Origin: Echinometra lucunter
Taxonomy: Eukaryota; Echinodermata; Echinoidea; Camarodonta; Echinometridae
Direction: 5' to 3'
Length of the DNA: 64,000 nt
Assembly: GCA_029962745.1 (NCBI GenBank)
Contig: CM057156.1
Span: forward strand, 31,151,613-31,215,612
The position numbers and the translations under genes are program-made. The notes beneath the pieces were generated by a model. The model did not search any database. It was not told the origin of the DNA and saw nothing but the letters and a program-made list of their open reading frames with translations. This document shows, piece after piece, positions 1 to 10,127 of this stretch (position 1 is the stretch's first letter; every line of letters starts with the position of its first letter).

Positions 1-11
1 GGTACATCAAG

Positions 12-101
12 ATGACTCCTGATACACCGTTCGAAGAAAAGCTCAGTAATCAGTCGATCAAGGTTTTTTTGGCTGAACTTATCGGAACTTTCATTTTGGT
101 G
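12..101 (+). CDS. Gene 1 coding exon 1
   Basis: Codes residues 1-30, the N-terminus and first half of helix 1, including AELIGTF. It ends on a codon boundary (phase 0) at donor GTAAGT, 102-107. The short cytoplasmic N-terminus resembles that of gene 2. Confidence 0.88.
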
Positions 102-3100
102 GTAAGTTGATACCTCCACATAATTTATCTTTAAATAGAATCATGATATTTTTTTTCCTCTTGGTAAACATGGTAAAGAAATACACTTTATTGTTCTCGC
201 CCACTTTCATACTGGCTCAGAAAAGACTTTTTCATTATGTACACAACGCCTCACCGTAGCCATGGTAGCAATTACTTCTACAATCTTTTCATCTACCTGT
301 GTTTCCATCTATATCCTTCTAACAATCGCGGGTCCGATCGTTAAACTTTCATATCGAATCTCATTCTGCATTGTAGGAAATATTTCATAATTTCGATACG
401 TTTTGTATACCGATGACTGCCTCTTGACAAGCACACAAAAAGGTCAGATGGAGAGCTTTATCAATATTTATTTTATAAATATATTATCTGATTTATACAA
501 TTGAGGGAACGGTGCAGTCGATAATTACTTGGTTAATAGGATCCAAAGTCTGCTTTTTCATTTCAGAAAAAAATATAGACGAAAAGAAATTCAATCAAGA
601 GGTTTCTCATTTTATGATGCAGAATAATTAATTTGCTGAAGTGACCCAAGATATTCACACGTTAGTCATGTATTAACCTCTCCAATTTGATATACATTTG
701 TTACAAAATACATTATCCATCATTTTCCTTTAACGTGAGATGTAATGAATTTTCTTACACTGAAGATCTAAATGCCCCCCCAAAAAAAGATAAATCAATA
801 AAATAAGATTTAAAAAAGGTAAATAAAATATTTCTAAAAATTCATTGTAAAATTCAAAGAATAAATGATCTTTTGAATTCCATAAAACATGTAAAAGAGC
901 TAGATAGATAATGATTATCTCAGCAATGTAGGCACAGAACAATGCAAGAATCATGTCATCCCCCTTTTTTTTTACCTTAATGGTTGCAATGGGAATAGCT
1001 TCGATTCTCGATAAGATACTGCGCATGATGGGGCTTCCTTTTCCTTTCCGGCGACAGAAATTGAATTGAAGTGTATACCAATATTTAGGCGTGAAATAGA
1101 CTAGTTTTTCAACTGTTATAATTTTATACCTATTCAAAAGATTTTCTCATATTAAAGATCAATAAGGTGAAAAGTATGAATATATCCATCGTAGACGTGG
1201 TAGAATAATGCAAGATGATTGTTAGATTTCTGATTCCATTGAATTAAAACAACAGTTCATAAATCTAAAACCCTATACCCTAGCACAGTCACATTTACGA
1301 TAAGTGGGTATGTATTATTTTGCTTTAGAAAGATGATGATCACGCATGTCGTATGTTCGGGTAAATTAGTCACGCGTAAATATTTCGAGTTATATAAAAC
1401 AGATTGCAGTGTGTTACGGTGCCATACACTGGTTGGTACTGTACATCCGTTAGACCTTGACATAACCATGGGAACATGAGCCTGAACTAGAGGCCATCAG
1501 ATTTAGTTAAATAGAATAACACCTGCGATAAAAACAGATGGCTTTGTCATTTCGTGTACAGAACAGGTATTTGAGGTTGATATGCCTAATCTTAGGAATA
1601 ATCCCATTTGTCCTACACTGAGTGGAACAGATCATAAGTATTAGTGGGTTTTTTAAAATCTTGAAATATAAAATTATGAGTTTGCCAGGGCTAATTGTTT
1701 GAAATGTTATAACAACCTCCTCTAGTTTCGTTTAGTTGTCATTTTGATAGGTCAAACGTGCATGGCAGAAAATAGTGCTAATTTTCCTTAAGTGATTTGT
1801 CACTCATATAACAATCATAATTGGTCTATTTTTTAAAATTGTAATTGATATGATTATCATTTCTGATACTACATTTTGTTCTTCCCATCTGTATAAAACA
1901 ATCAACAGCTCAGAGAAATTCAATCCGCAGGGGTTAGTTCTTGTTGTTTGTTGTTGTTGTTGTTTTTGTTGCTTTCTTTTCAAATGTGTGCCATCATTAG
2001 TGATCATAGATTTATATATTTGTTTGTTGCTATTCGATAAATGAATGGATACATCATGAAAGAATTGATGAATGATAATAAATGTATCCATAAAAAGATA
2101 AATAGAAATAGGAAACGCAATATTTTGTGTTCATTTGTAATGATATACTCAGTAATATCCGTTTAACAGTGAATAGATGATGAACATTTTAGTATCAATT
2201 ATTTAATCCATTATCTGAGATTAAGAGGGGGTTTGAGAGAGGTATATATTGGGCATGTTGGACTATTGAGTTGTCACATCAATTTATCATTGAAGTAACA
2301 TGCAGGAAAACCAGGCGCATATTACTGACGAACCCCAGGTGTCATGAATGTACTGGTAGCTATCCCTGCTGGAAAGAACACAGTGTCCCACATTGTGTTC
2401 ACAGTGTGTTCACATTGTAGAACACAATGTGAAAACGCTATGAACACAATGTGAAATCATCTTCACACTGTTAAATTTGAGCGTTTTAACATTGTGAATT
2501 TCATATTCACAGAGTCCACTATGTGAACACACTGTGAACACTCACATTGTGGAGGTGTCCACAGTGTGAAATTTTCTTCACACTGTTAAATTTGAGCGTT
2601 TTAACTCTGTGAATCACATCTTCACATAGTCCACAATGTGAACACACTGTGATCTTTCCAGCAGGGTATATCGAGTGATATGGATAAGACGTTCTATTCT
2701 ATCTGAGACTGATTAACAATTTCCTAACATTTCCTGCAATTTTGATAGCGAGTGTTTACAAGAACGAACGGGAAGGGGGGGGGGGAGTATGTAAAAAAGT
2801 ATGAAAGAGGGGAGTTTTATCTTATTTCGTCTTTAATGATGTGGATGCTATCAATTTGATTATAAAAGTTCACTTAGCCAGTGGATAAATTTTCATTCGC
2901 ACAGTGCTAATGACAAGTTCGAAACATGTGGAAATCTCGAAATCTCAGATGTGGCACAAAACTCACCATTTACCTATTCTTTGCAATTTCCAATATATAG
3001 ATTATAACAGATGGCGCTATAGCAAGAACGGTTCTAAGTGATGGGGCAGCGGGCGATGCGTTATCAGCCAACATTGGTGCCGCCTTTGCTCTCACTATCG

Positions 3101-6100
3101 GCATCTACGTAAGCGGGGGAGTTTCAGGTGAGGTAGACCCATACGTTCTAGAAATCAAAAGGGCTAGATCAACATATAAAACGGATTAAGGAGAGTAATC
3201 GTGTTTACAATGTTGTATTTCGGTATCAATGTTGCTAGATTTAACTCCATGGAGATTTCATGTTCAAAGTGCTGTTAAAACATGCACCATTCTAAATGCA
3301 GAGTCACTCGACAGATATTTTGATAAAATGCTCTACTTTTAAAGCGTATACATGTATGTCATGTCAAAAAAGCAGTCTCATATGCGTATTTGACATCGTT
3401 AACAAGTGGAGCCTTGAAATAAAATTTTATGTGAAATACATTTGCAAAATGAATATGTTAATAGTATTATCGACCTATTTGTAAAAGAATCAGTTCCCTG
3501 CTTCATGAATCATTCCCCTTTACAAAGGATGATGCTCCTTATCGGCCACATCTTGACACGACATGGCTTAATCACTGAAAATGATTCGTTTCTATAAACC
3601 TTCAGCTTTAGATATACAAGAGACAATAAAATACACACGGAGTATAGGTCAAAGACACGAGGAGAGTGAATATTCTAAAAATATACCTTTGATTTTTTTT
3701 TCAATGCTACCAAACAGGTGGTCATGTAAACCCTGCCGTGTCCTTCGGTATGTGTACCATTGGTCGTCTGCGATGGTTAGCTTTACCCGTTTACTGGCTG
3801 GCTCAGTTTGTTGGTGCTTTCCTCGGCGCTGCTGTAGTGTATGGTATATACCTTGGTAAGGTGAATTTTTCCCATTCTTTGAAGCCTAAAAAACTTTCAA
3901 CATTAATTTGCACTATTTTTCCCTTTTAAAGAGATAGTATATATCCTTAACAGTGCTAAATAAACGTGAACTACTGTGTATTGTCATTAGTTATATCGTC
4001 ATTAGTATAGTTTGAATTATTTATAATGATGGACGATGATGATGACGGTGATGATGATTACGATGATGATGATGATGCTGGCAGTGGCTGTTATTGATTT
4101 TTTTTATCAATTATGATTATCATTTTCCTTGTCATTATTTTCATCACGTCTGAATATTAAATAGAAATCATAGATACACAGCAATGTGTATAAACTGATT
4201 ATTAGAGACTCTCTTTGCGTGTAAAGTTGTTTTTCAAAAATATTTTTCGGAGTATATATAGACAAACTCTTAAACATGTAAATCTTGCTGATCTCTGTAG
4301 ATGCTATAAACAGCGTGGAAGGTGGGCCTGCCAATCGAACCCTAGCCACAGCAGGAATCTTTGCAACATATCCCGAACCTTTTGTAACTATAACGGGAGC
4401 AGTCATGGACCAGGTAAGATGATTATTACCTTCACTTAATGTAGACCTCAAGATGATTTCATTTCTTGTTGCATCCCTGGCCTTGATACATGGACAGATC
4501 CAAAGGTGAAACGACCGCTGTCTCCTACCTATAACCAGATAACTAACAAATCATATCATAAAGGAATGAACCCTTTGGATAGTGACACAGGGCAATCCCT
4601 GTACAAAACCTATGGGAATGACCAAATTCAGTAATTAACGGGGTAATCAAAACAAAGTATTTTATATTTAAAGACCTTTTCAGGGAAGAAAGAGAGGAAG
4701 GCAGATCCCACACTAATATACGCTTGAAAAGAAATGAAAAAAAAAATTATCATCTGAAATCTTGCCTTATCCTCTACCAAGCGGACTGAGACAGCAGGCA
4801 GAATTGCTTTAGATACCCTGATATCATTTAATTGGAAAAATCTAGGACTTACCCATTCTAGTCTTGGTTTGCTTAGACGAGATCTTTTCAGAAAAAAAAG
4901 ATAAGAAAAATTAAGCCTGCAAAAGTTAAAGCCTGCAACCTACTTTTAGTGTGTGGTGAGGGGATAGGGGTATTTTACTGGATGCATCCTTTCACTGCTT
5001 TTTCCATGTATAAGAAACCTGGACCGTGGACACTTCATCAAGTTACCCCTTTATTTACTTGAGTTGGTAAAGAAAAATTGGAGTTCTGGTAATGGTTCAT
5101 ATAATTTTAATGTGGTTTCCCTTTCTTCCCATGTCAGTTACGAAAATTAACATGGTAAAACGGGCTCCCTAGAGGGACTACTCTTCATATACCCTCCTTT
5201 TCAAGATATGACAAGAAACAGGTGAAATGTTTGCGGGAACATTCATGCCGGATTTGAGGCCCATTTACCCATATCCGTGTGCAGTGTAAGTGCCTTTTGG
5301 GGAAAATCCGAGGAATTTCTTATCAATCTGACAATTCCCAAATGTCACACTAGATATGCTAGACACCTGCATCAGTACAGGTACAACCAGTGATTTAAGT
5401 TTCTCAATTGCTATGAAGCAGTTCTTTCACATTTGCCTGAGGCGAACTTATTTCAGTTTGTTTCAATTTTCAACTTCAATTCGTATTTATTTCATTTCCA
5501 AAAGAAAAAACAAACAAACAAACAATGGCATTGCAGCAGGTATTATTACAGAAAATATGAGAAAATATTTGTACATATTCTTTTTTTTTTTCTTGATAAA
5601 GGTATACGAATACACTGTACACAAATTTATATTTTATGAATTCGCATATTATTTAGTTCAGGATCATGTTGATGTACAGCAACCCATTTTCGGAAACTAA
5701 GGGTAACATAGAATGATGAAACGTAAAGTAAATACGGAATATATCGGGAGCATGTCAAGCGCCATCATGGGTGATAGACGTGTATTCAGATCACTAGAGA
5801 AGACCTAGGTGTTGATCAAAGTCATCCGATATTGATAACGATATCATGATTGCACCCTACTACAATCCTACTATTAACATATACGAACGCACGTACACGG
5901 ATACAATTTTGACCAGTCCTTGATTATTTCGGTCAATGCATTATTACATGTTGCTTACCATTGGTGTGCTATTTCGACACACAGTTATGTAAGATCATGG
6001 AGCAAGCCATTGCGATATTAGGGTTACTCTTTCGTCCAACGTATTACTTGAATTCGAATATTATTTAGTTCAGGATCATGTTGATGTACAGCAACCCATT

Positions 6101-7338
6101 TTCGGAAACTAAGGGTAACACTTTTAGACCAAAGTGCATTTTTTTTTCAGCGATAAATATCTACATTCAAGTAACACTACACACAAATGAATTGCTTCAT
6201 ATGAATAGATAAGGGGGAAAAATGAATACATTAATTTTTTTTTTTTTACACTTATCGTTTTCATTGTATAAAAATTAGGGTTTTAACCTTTTATTTTTTT
6301 TATTTTTTATTTTTTTGCGATTCAAAAATTTCTTTGAATTTCACGTCTTTTGAAAAGAAAGTTTTTTTTTTTGATGGTCATTTTTCAAAAGCAACTTAAA
6401 CACTTGAGATACAAAACCGAGCACATCTATCATTTCTGAAAAAATAATGGAATTCATATCTTAATAAAAATGTTTTTATTTTTTAAAGATTGTAGGCACA
6501 GCACTCCTAGTTGGGGGCATTGTCGCCATCTTTGACAAGCATAACATCAAACCACCGGCGGGTCTGGAACCGATAGCAATAGGTCTACTTCTTCTCACCA
6601 TCCAAATAGCGTATGGCTACAATGCTGGAGCTGCTGTTAATCCTGCACGAGATTTCAGTCCAAGAATATTTACCGCCGTCGTGGGCTACGGAGAGGACAT
6701 CTGGATCACGTGAGCTCAACTGCGTTGATTGGATATAGCCCTAGCGCTGTGCGTGAATTTGAGTTTTTGTGCGCGTTGTGCGTGGGTGCATGTTGGGGGG
6801 GGGGGAGGGTAACTGACTTAATGATATATGTTTGTTTCTTTTTCGTTCCCATCGTTGTAGAGAAAGAGTCGATCATCATATCATGTCCCCCTGATATTAC
6901 ATGAGATTTTTCGTAAAGGGCATGAAGGACTGCCTTTTCGTTACCATTTGCCTTCTAATATTTTCTAGTTTCCCGCCTTTTAATTCAGATTATTTAGATT
7001 ACTATGAAGATGCCTGTCATTCGTCATCGCATAAATGGTATGGCAATATTTTGGTCCTAGATACACAATGGCCTTTTTCAGTATTCGCATTGTTCTGTAA
7101 CTCCTCTCTCTCTCTCATTTACATCGTTGTTTGTTGTTGTTTTTTCCCCTTCTTCAGCCCGTCTGGTGACCAATTTTGGTGGATACCACTGTTTGTTCCT
7201 TTGATTGGTGGCCTGATTGGAGCCTGGCTGTACTGTCTCACTGTGGAAGTTCACCATGGGTCCAATGGCAAAGAAGAGGAATCTATGCCGCTAATACCGA
7301 ACACACCAATGGAGAATAGCGGCTCTTCGAATCCATGA
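12..7338 (+). CDS. Aquaglyceroporin, gene 1 (six exons, 289 aa)
   Basis: Membrane channel of the MIP family, aquaglyceroporin branch (AQP3/7/9/10 and GlpF relatives), expected to pass water, glycerol and small neutral solutes. Exons join as 12-101, 3001-3127, 3718-3855, 4301-4413, 6489-6709 and 7158-7338. All introns are GT-AG, in phases 0,1,1,0,2; the 870 nt give 289 codons plus TGA. Visible marks: AELIGTF in helix 1 (residues 21-27), NPA box 1 at 77-79 (GGHVNPAVS), NPA box 2 at 207-209 followed by R210 and D211 (the NPARD glyceroporin signature), a possible N-glycosylation sequon NRT at 130-132 in loop C, helix 6 near 236-258, then a polar acidic tail. The start is the first ATG seen and matches the start of gene 2 (MTPDTPF against MSTDTPF), but the window begins 11 bases upstream, so earlier exons cannot be excluded. 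The ar/R filter residues are atypical (see findings). Confidence 0.93.
1938..1976. repeat. TTG-rich microsatellite
   Basis: Imperfect (TTG)n run in gene 1 intron 1. Short ORFs on both strands here only read poly-Cys/poly-Gln from the repeat. Confidence 0.75.
2364..2666. mobile_element. Non-autonomous TIR element (MITE-like) in gene 1 intron 1
   Basis: Perfect 14-bp terminal inverted repeats: CCCTGCTGGAAAGA at 2364-2377 and TCTTTCCAGCAGGG at 2653-2666. They are flanked by a short direct TAT on both sides (2361-2363 and 2667-2669), which may be the target duplication. The interior is filled with CACAATGTG / CACAGTGTG motifs in both orientations. It contains two copies of a roughly 78-bp unit starting TTCACACTGTTAAATTTGAG at 2462 and 2577 (period 115). 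There is no coding capacity. Confidence 0.82.
3001..3127 (+). CDS. Gene 1 coding exon 2
   Basis: Acceptor is AATATATAG just before 3001; donor is GTGAGG at 3128. It codes residues 31-72 plus the first base of G73: the rest of helix 1, helix 2 (SANIGAAFALTIGIYVSGG) and the lead into loop B. A57, at the ar/R helix-2 position, lies here. Confidence 0.93.
3718..3855 (+). CDS. Gene 1 coding exon 3
   Basis: Acceptor CAAACAG ends at 3717; donor is GTAAGG at 3856. The exon completes G73 and codes to residue 118: loop B with NPA box 1 (N77-A79) and helix 3 (LPVYWLAQFVGAFLGAAVV). Confidence 0.95.
4025..4080. repeat. GAT/GAC microsatellite
   Basis: Imperfect GATGAT/GACGAT trinucleotide run in gene 1 intron 3. 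Confidence 0.75.
4301..4413 (+). CDS. Gene 1 coding exon 4
   Basis: Acceptor ATCTCTGTAG ends at 4300; donor is GTAAGA at 4414. It codes residues 119-156, the long extracellular loop C typical of aquaglyceroporins, with NRT sequon N130 and the family segment AGIFATYP. Confidence 0.94.
5638..5708. repeat. 71-bp direct repeat, copy 1
   Basis: Matches 6050-6120 at 70 of 71 positions, starting GAATTCGCATATTATTTAG. It lies inside gene 1 intron 4, 412 bp upstream of its partner. It shows no coding or known repeat identity. Confidence 0.9.
6050..6120. repeat. 71-bp direct repeat, copy 2
   Basis: Second copy of the 5638-5708 unit; the only difference is GAATTCGAAT in place of GAATTCGCAT. The sequences on either side are unrelated, so the shared block has sharp edges. 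Confidence 0.9.
6489..6709 (+). CDS. Gene 1 coding exon 5
   Basis: Acceptor TTTTAAAG ends at 6488; donor is GTGAGC at 6710. It codes residues 157-229 and two bases of T230: helix 4, helix 5 and loop E with NPA box 2 (N207-A209), R210 and D211. Q195 and A204 occupy the other ar/R positions. Confidence 0.95.
7158..7338 (+). CDS. Gene 1 coding exon 6 and stop
   Basis: Acceptor CTTCTTCAG ends at 7157. The exon completes T230 and codes residues 231-289: PSGDQFWW, helix 6 (IPLFVPLIGGLIGAWLYCL) and a polar C-terminal tail, ending at TGA 7336-7338. Confidence 0.94.
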
Positions 7339-9363
7339 TGAAATCACTTAAGAAATCAAGCAATATCCTGGCTCACATTAGGTAATTCTCTACGTCATAT
7401 CGCTATTAAAAGTCAAGGGAGTGCTTCGTTCAACTGAAAAAAAAAATTCATGCAGCATTTGAAATGTTGGACAACAGCTAGGCTCCTACAGGATGGGGAC
7501 TCGTCTAAGACAGGGAGAGGGAGTTTCAAGCATATATCCAACGCAACATCTACATAAACCCATAGAATGCGGAGGACTGGTCTTCCGTCTGCTACAGCGG
7601 CGTCAAAGCGCAAACTTCGTCTCTATCAGTAGGGACCTATTGTGCACTCACTGTTTACAGCTCCATAAGTTCAAGTGAATCAAACCCTGCATGTCGCTTC
7701 ACTAATCCTGCAAACTTGCCGGTTGAATTCCAAGGATTATACATTGTAATTAGCGAACCAGTCTTTTGTGAACTGTATAATTTTCTTGATTATTTTGCTC
7801 ATAGGAATAAGATAATGTGATAATTTGTTTGGATTTTTTGTCGGTAATGGCGTGATGTATATTCCCTGTTTTTGTTTTTTGTTTTTGTACTTTCATAGGT
7901 TTATGATTTATAGAACATTAAGACATTCCCTACAAGCACCGTAAAAATATCAAAAACTTTTAAAATATGTCGGCATCCAAGAGAATATTTCTGAATGTTT
8001 TTTTTTATGACCATTTTGCGCAATGTATCCAATCATTAATTAATATTAGACCTGTAGATATAGTCAACAGCGATCATCTTATCCTGGAACTTTAGCTCTG
8101 GACTTTCTCTGTACAAAAATCTTGTTACGCTTGTAATGTATGCACATTTTAACACCGTACTTGTTAATAATGTTTTAGTAATCATGGTTATGTTAAGGAG
8201 ATCCCAATAGTTAATCGTTAGATAGTAAATTGTAACTTCTAATATGATTGATAACAACTAAATATGGTTCAAGGCGAATGTAATAATGATCAGAATTATA
8301 ATATTACCGCGTTTTGTTCAAACGATGTCCAGTATCCATAGAAAAATAAGCAGGTATACTTCATCACCTCAAACATAATTTTATGTACCTTTGATTCTAG
8401 AGGAATTATGGAAATTTAAAGTGTCTTTAAGATTTTTTTGTTTTCTTTTTAACATCAAAGGGGTTCATAGGGCAATGTAATTTTTTCTATTAAACATTGT
8501 ATCTTATGCTGAATTATCATGAAATTCACAACTAGCAGACTAGTGGAAATAATAATATATGCACGTCGGGAGGACTCATTAAATTACTGATATCAGACTT
8601 TGACTATACGCACATCTTTCATCATATTTCATGAGTCAGTGCACTCTTGAGTTTACTGAATATTGTTTAAGACATTTTTCTATCATCCCCCCTCCCTCAT
8701 AGTGTTTATTTTCGACTTTTTTTAAAAATCTGAAACTTTACCTCTGATATTTTTTGAGCGGCCCCCTTGACCACTTTGCTTATGTTTATATATCAGTGTT
8801 TATATGGGATTGGCACTGCTTGGTCACGGTGGTCAAAATTATGCATTATCCTCATTCTTGTCTTTCATTTGAATATTAAAAAATGAATACAAGAATCAGA
8901 CATACATGTAGATAAGAAATTCTTGCAACATATTTCACATCTTGGTCTACTCAGATACAAGGGGTCAGAAATAAGATACTAGTTTGAATATCTAGGCGTT
9001 CAGGATTGAATTTAAACATCTGACAAGTACTAAGTGCTGGTGATACACGGGCATTTGCTAGCTGTCCGTTTAAAATGAACTTTGAAAACGACGAGCTTGC
9101 CAAATATAACAGCGGATCAAAAAAATTGGCAGTGATCCTCTTTTTTTTCTATATCATTGTTATTTTTTCCAAGTGAGGAAAGTTTAACCAGCCAACCAGA
9201 AGTTGTGATATTTCGCATTCTGATCTTTATCCTGTCCAGTCATCAATCTGCAATAGCTTGTCCTCTCATCGGTTCTGGACAAAAATACAGACAGCTCACT
9301 ATACGCCACATTCTCTCCGTTTATGTGCCTATTGTCCTCTCTTATATACGAAGGTACAGCAAT
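7339..9363. other. Intergenic spacer between the two aquaglyceroporin genes
   Basis: About 2 kb that must hold the gene 1 3' UTR and the gene 2 promoter and 5' UTR. I see no canonical AATAAA here. ATTAAA variants occur at 8489-8494 and later. I cannot place a promoter with confidence, and no other gene or repeat was recognised. Confidence 0.6.
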
Positions 9364-9459
9364 ATGTCTACTGATACACCGTTCAAAGCAAAGCTACAAA
9401 TTAATAATTGGTGGATCAAGGTATTTGTATCAGAACTTATTGGGACCTTCTCTTTGGTG
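9364..9459 (+). CDS. Gene 2 coding exon 1
   Basis: Codes residues 1-32, including SELIGTF of helix 1. Donor GTAAGT at 9460, phase 0. Two codons longer than the gene 1 equivalent. Confidence 0.9.
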
Positions 9460-10060
9460 GTAAGTCCATTTTGACGCAGCCTTCTATTGATAATAATAAT
9501 AATAATGGTGGCTTCTTTTATAGCGCTGGTTACAGCTCGTCATTCCGAAGGTTCGAGTACTCCGAAGGTTCGTTATTCTGAAGGTTCGTTATTCCGAAGG
9601 TTCGTTATTCCCGAAAATGAAATAAGGTTCTTTATTTCGAAGGTTCGTTATTCCAAAGGTTCGTTAATCCGAAAATGAAATGAGGTTCGTTAGTTCGTTA
9701 GTTATTTTCGGACAAACGAATCTTATTTCATTTTCGGATTAACGAACCTTCGGACAAACGAACCTTCGGAATAACGCCACAAATATTCGGATTAACGAAC
9801 CCATTTTCATTTTCGGACTAACGATCATCTAGGTATATGCAATTTGCGGGTTTCGGAATAACAAACCTACGGAATATCGAACCTTCGGAATAACGAACAT
9901 CACCCATAGCGCTCAGGTCCGTCACGTCGTGACGCTCATGGCACTTCAACACAATTACCCCGGTCATCTGGTCAAACTATTCTGGATTCTTTAGCATCAT
10001 AGGAGCATCCCCGCATTTCTTATTTCTTTCTTTCTTTCTTTCTCTCTCTCTCTCTCTCTT

Positions 10061-10127
<67 letters not shown>

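Noticed and set aside
9157..9363. Upstream in-frame extension of gene 2 exon 1
   Set aside because: It lacks an ATG before 9364 (it opens with TTG), has no counterpart in gene 1 and would add an implausible N-terminus.
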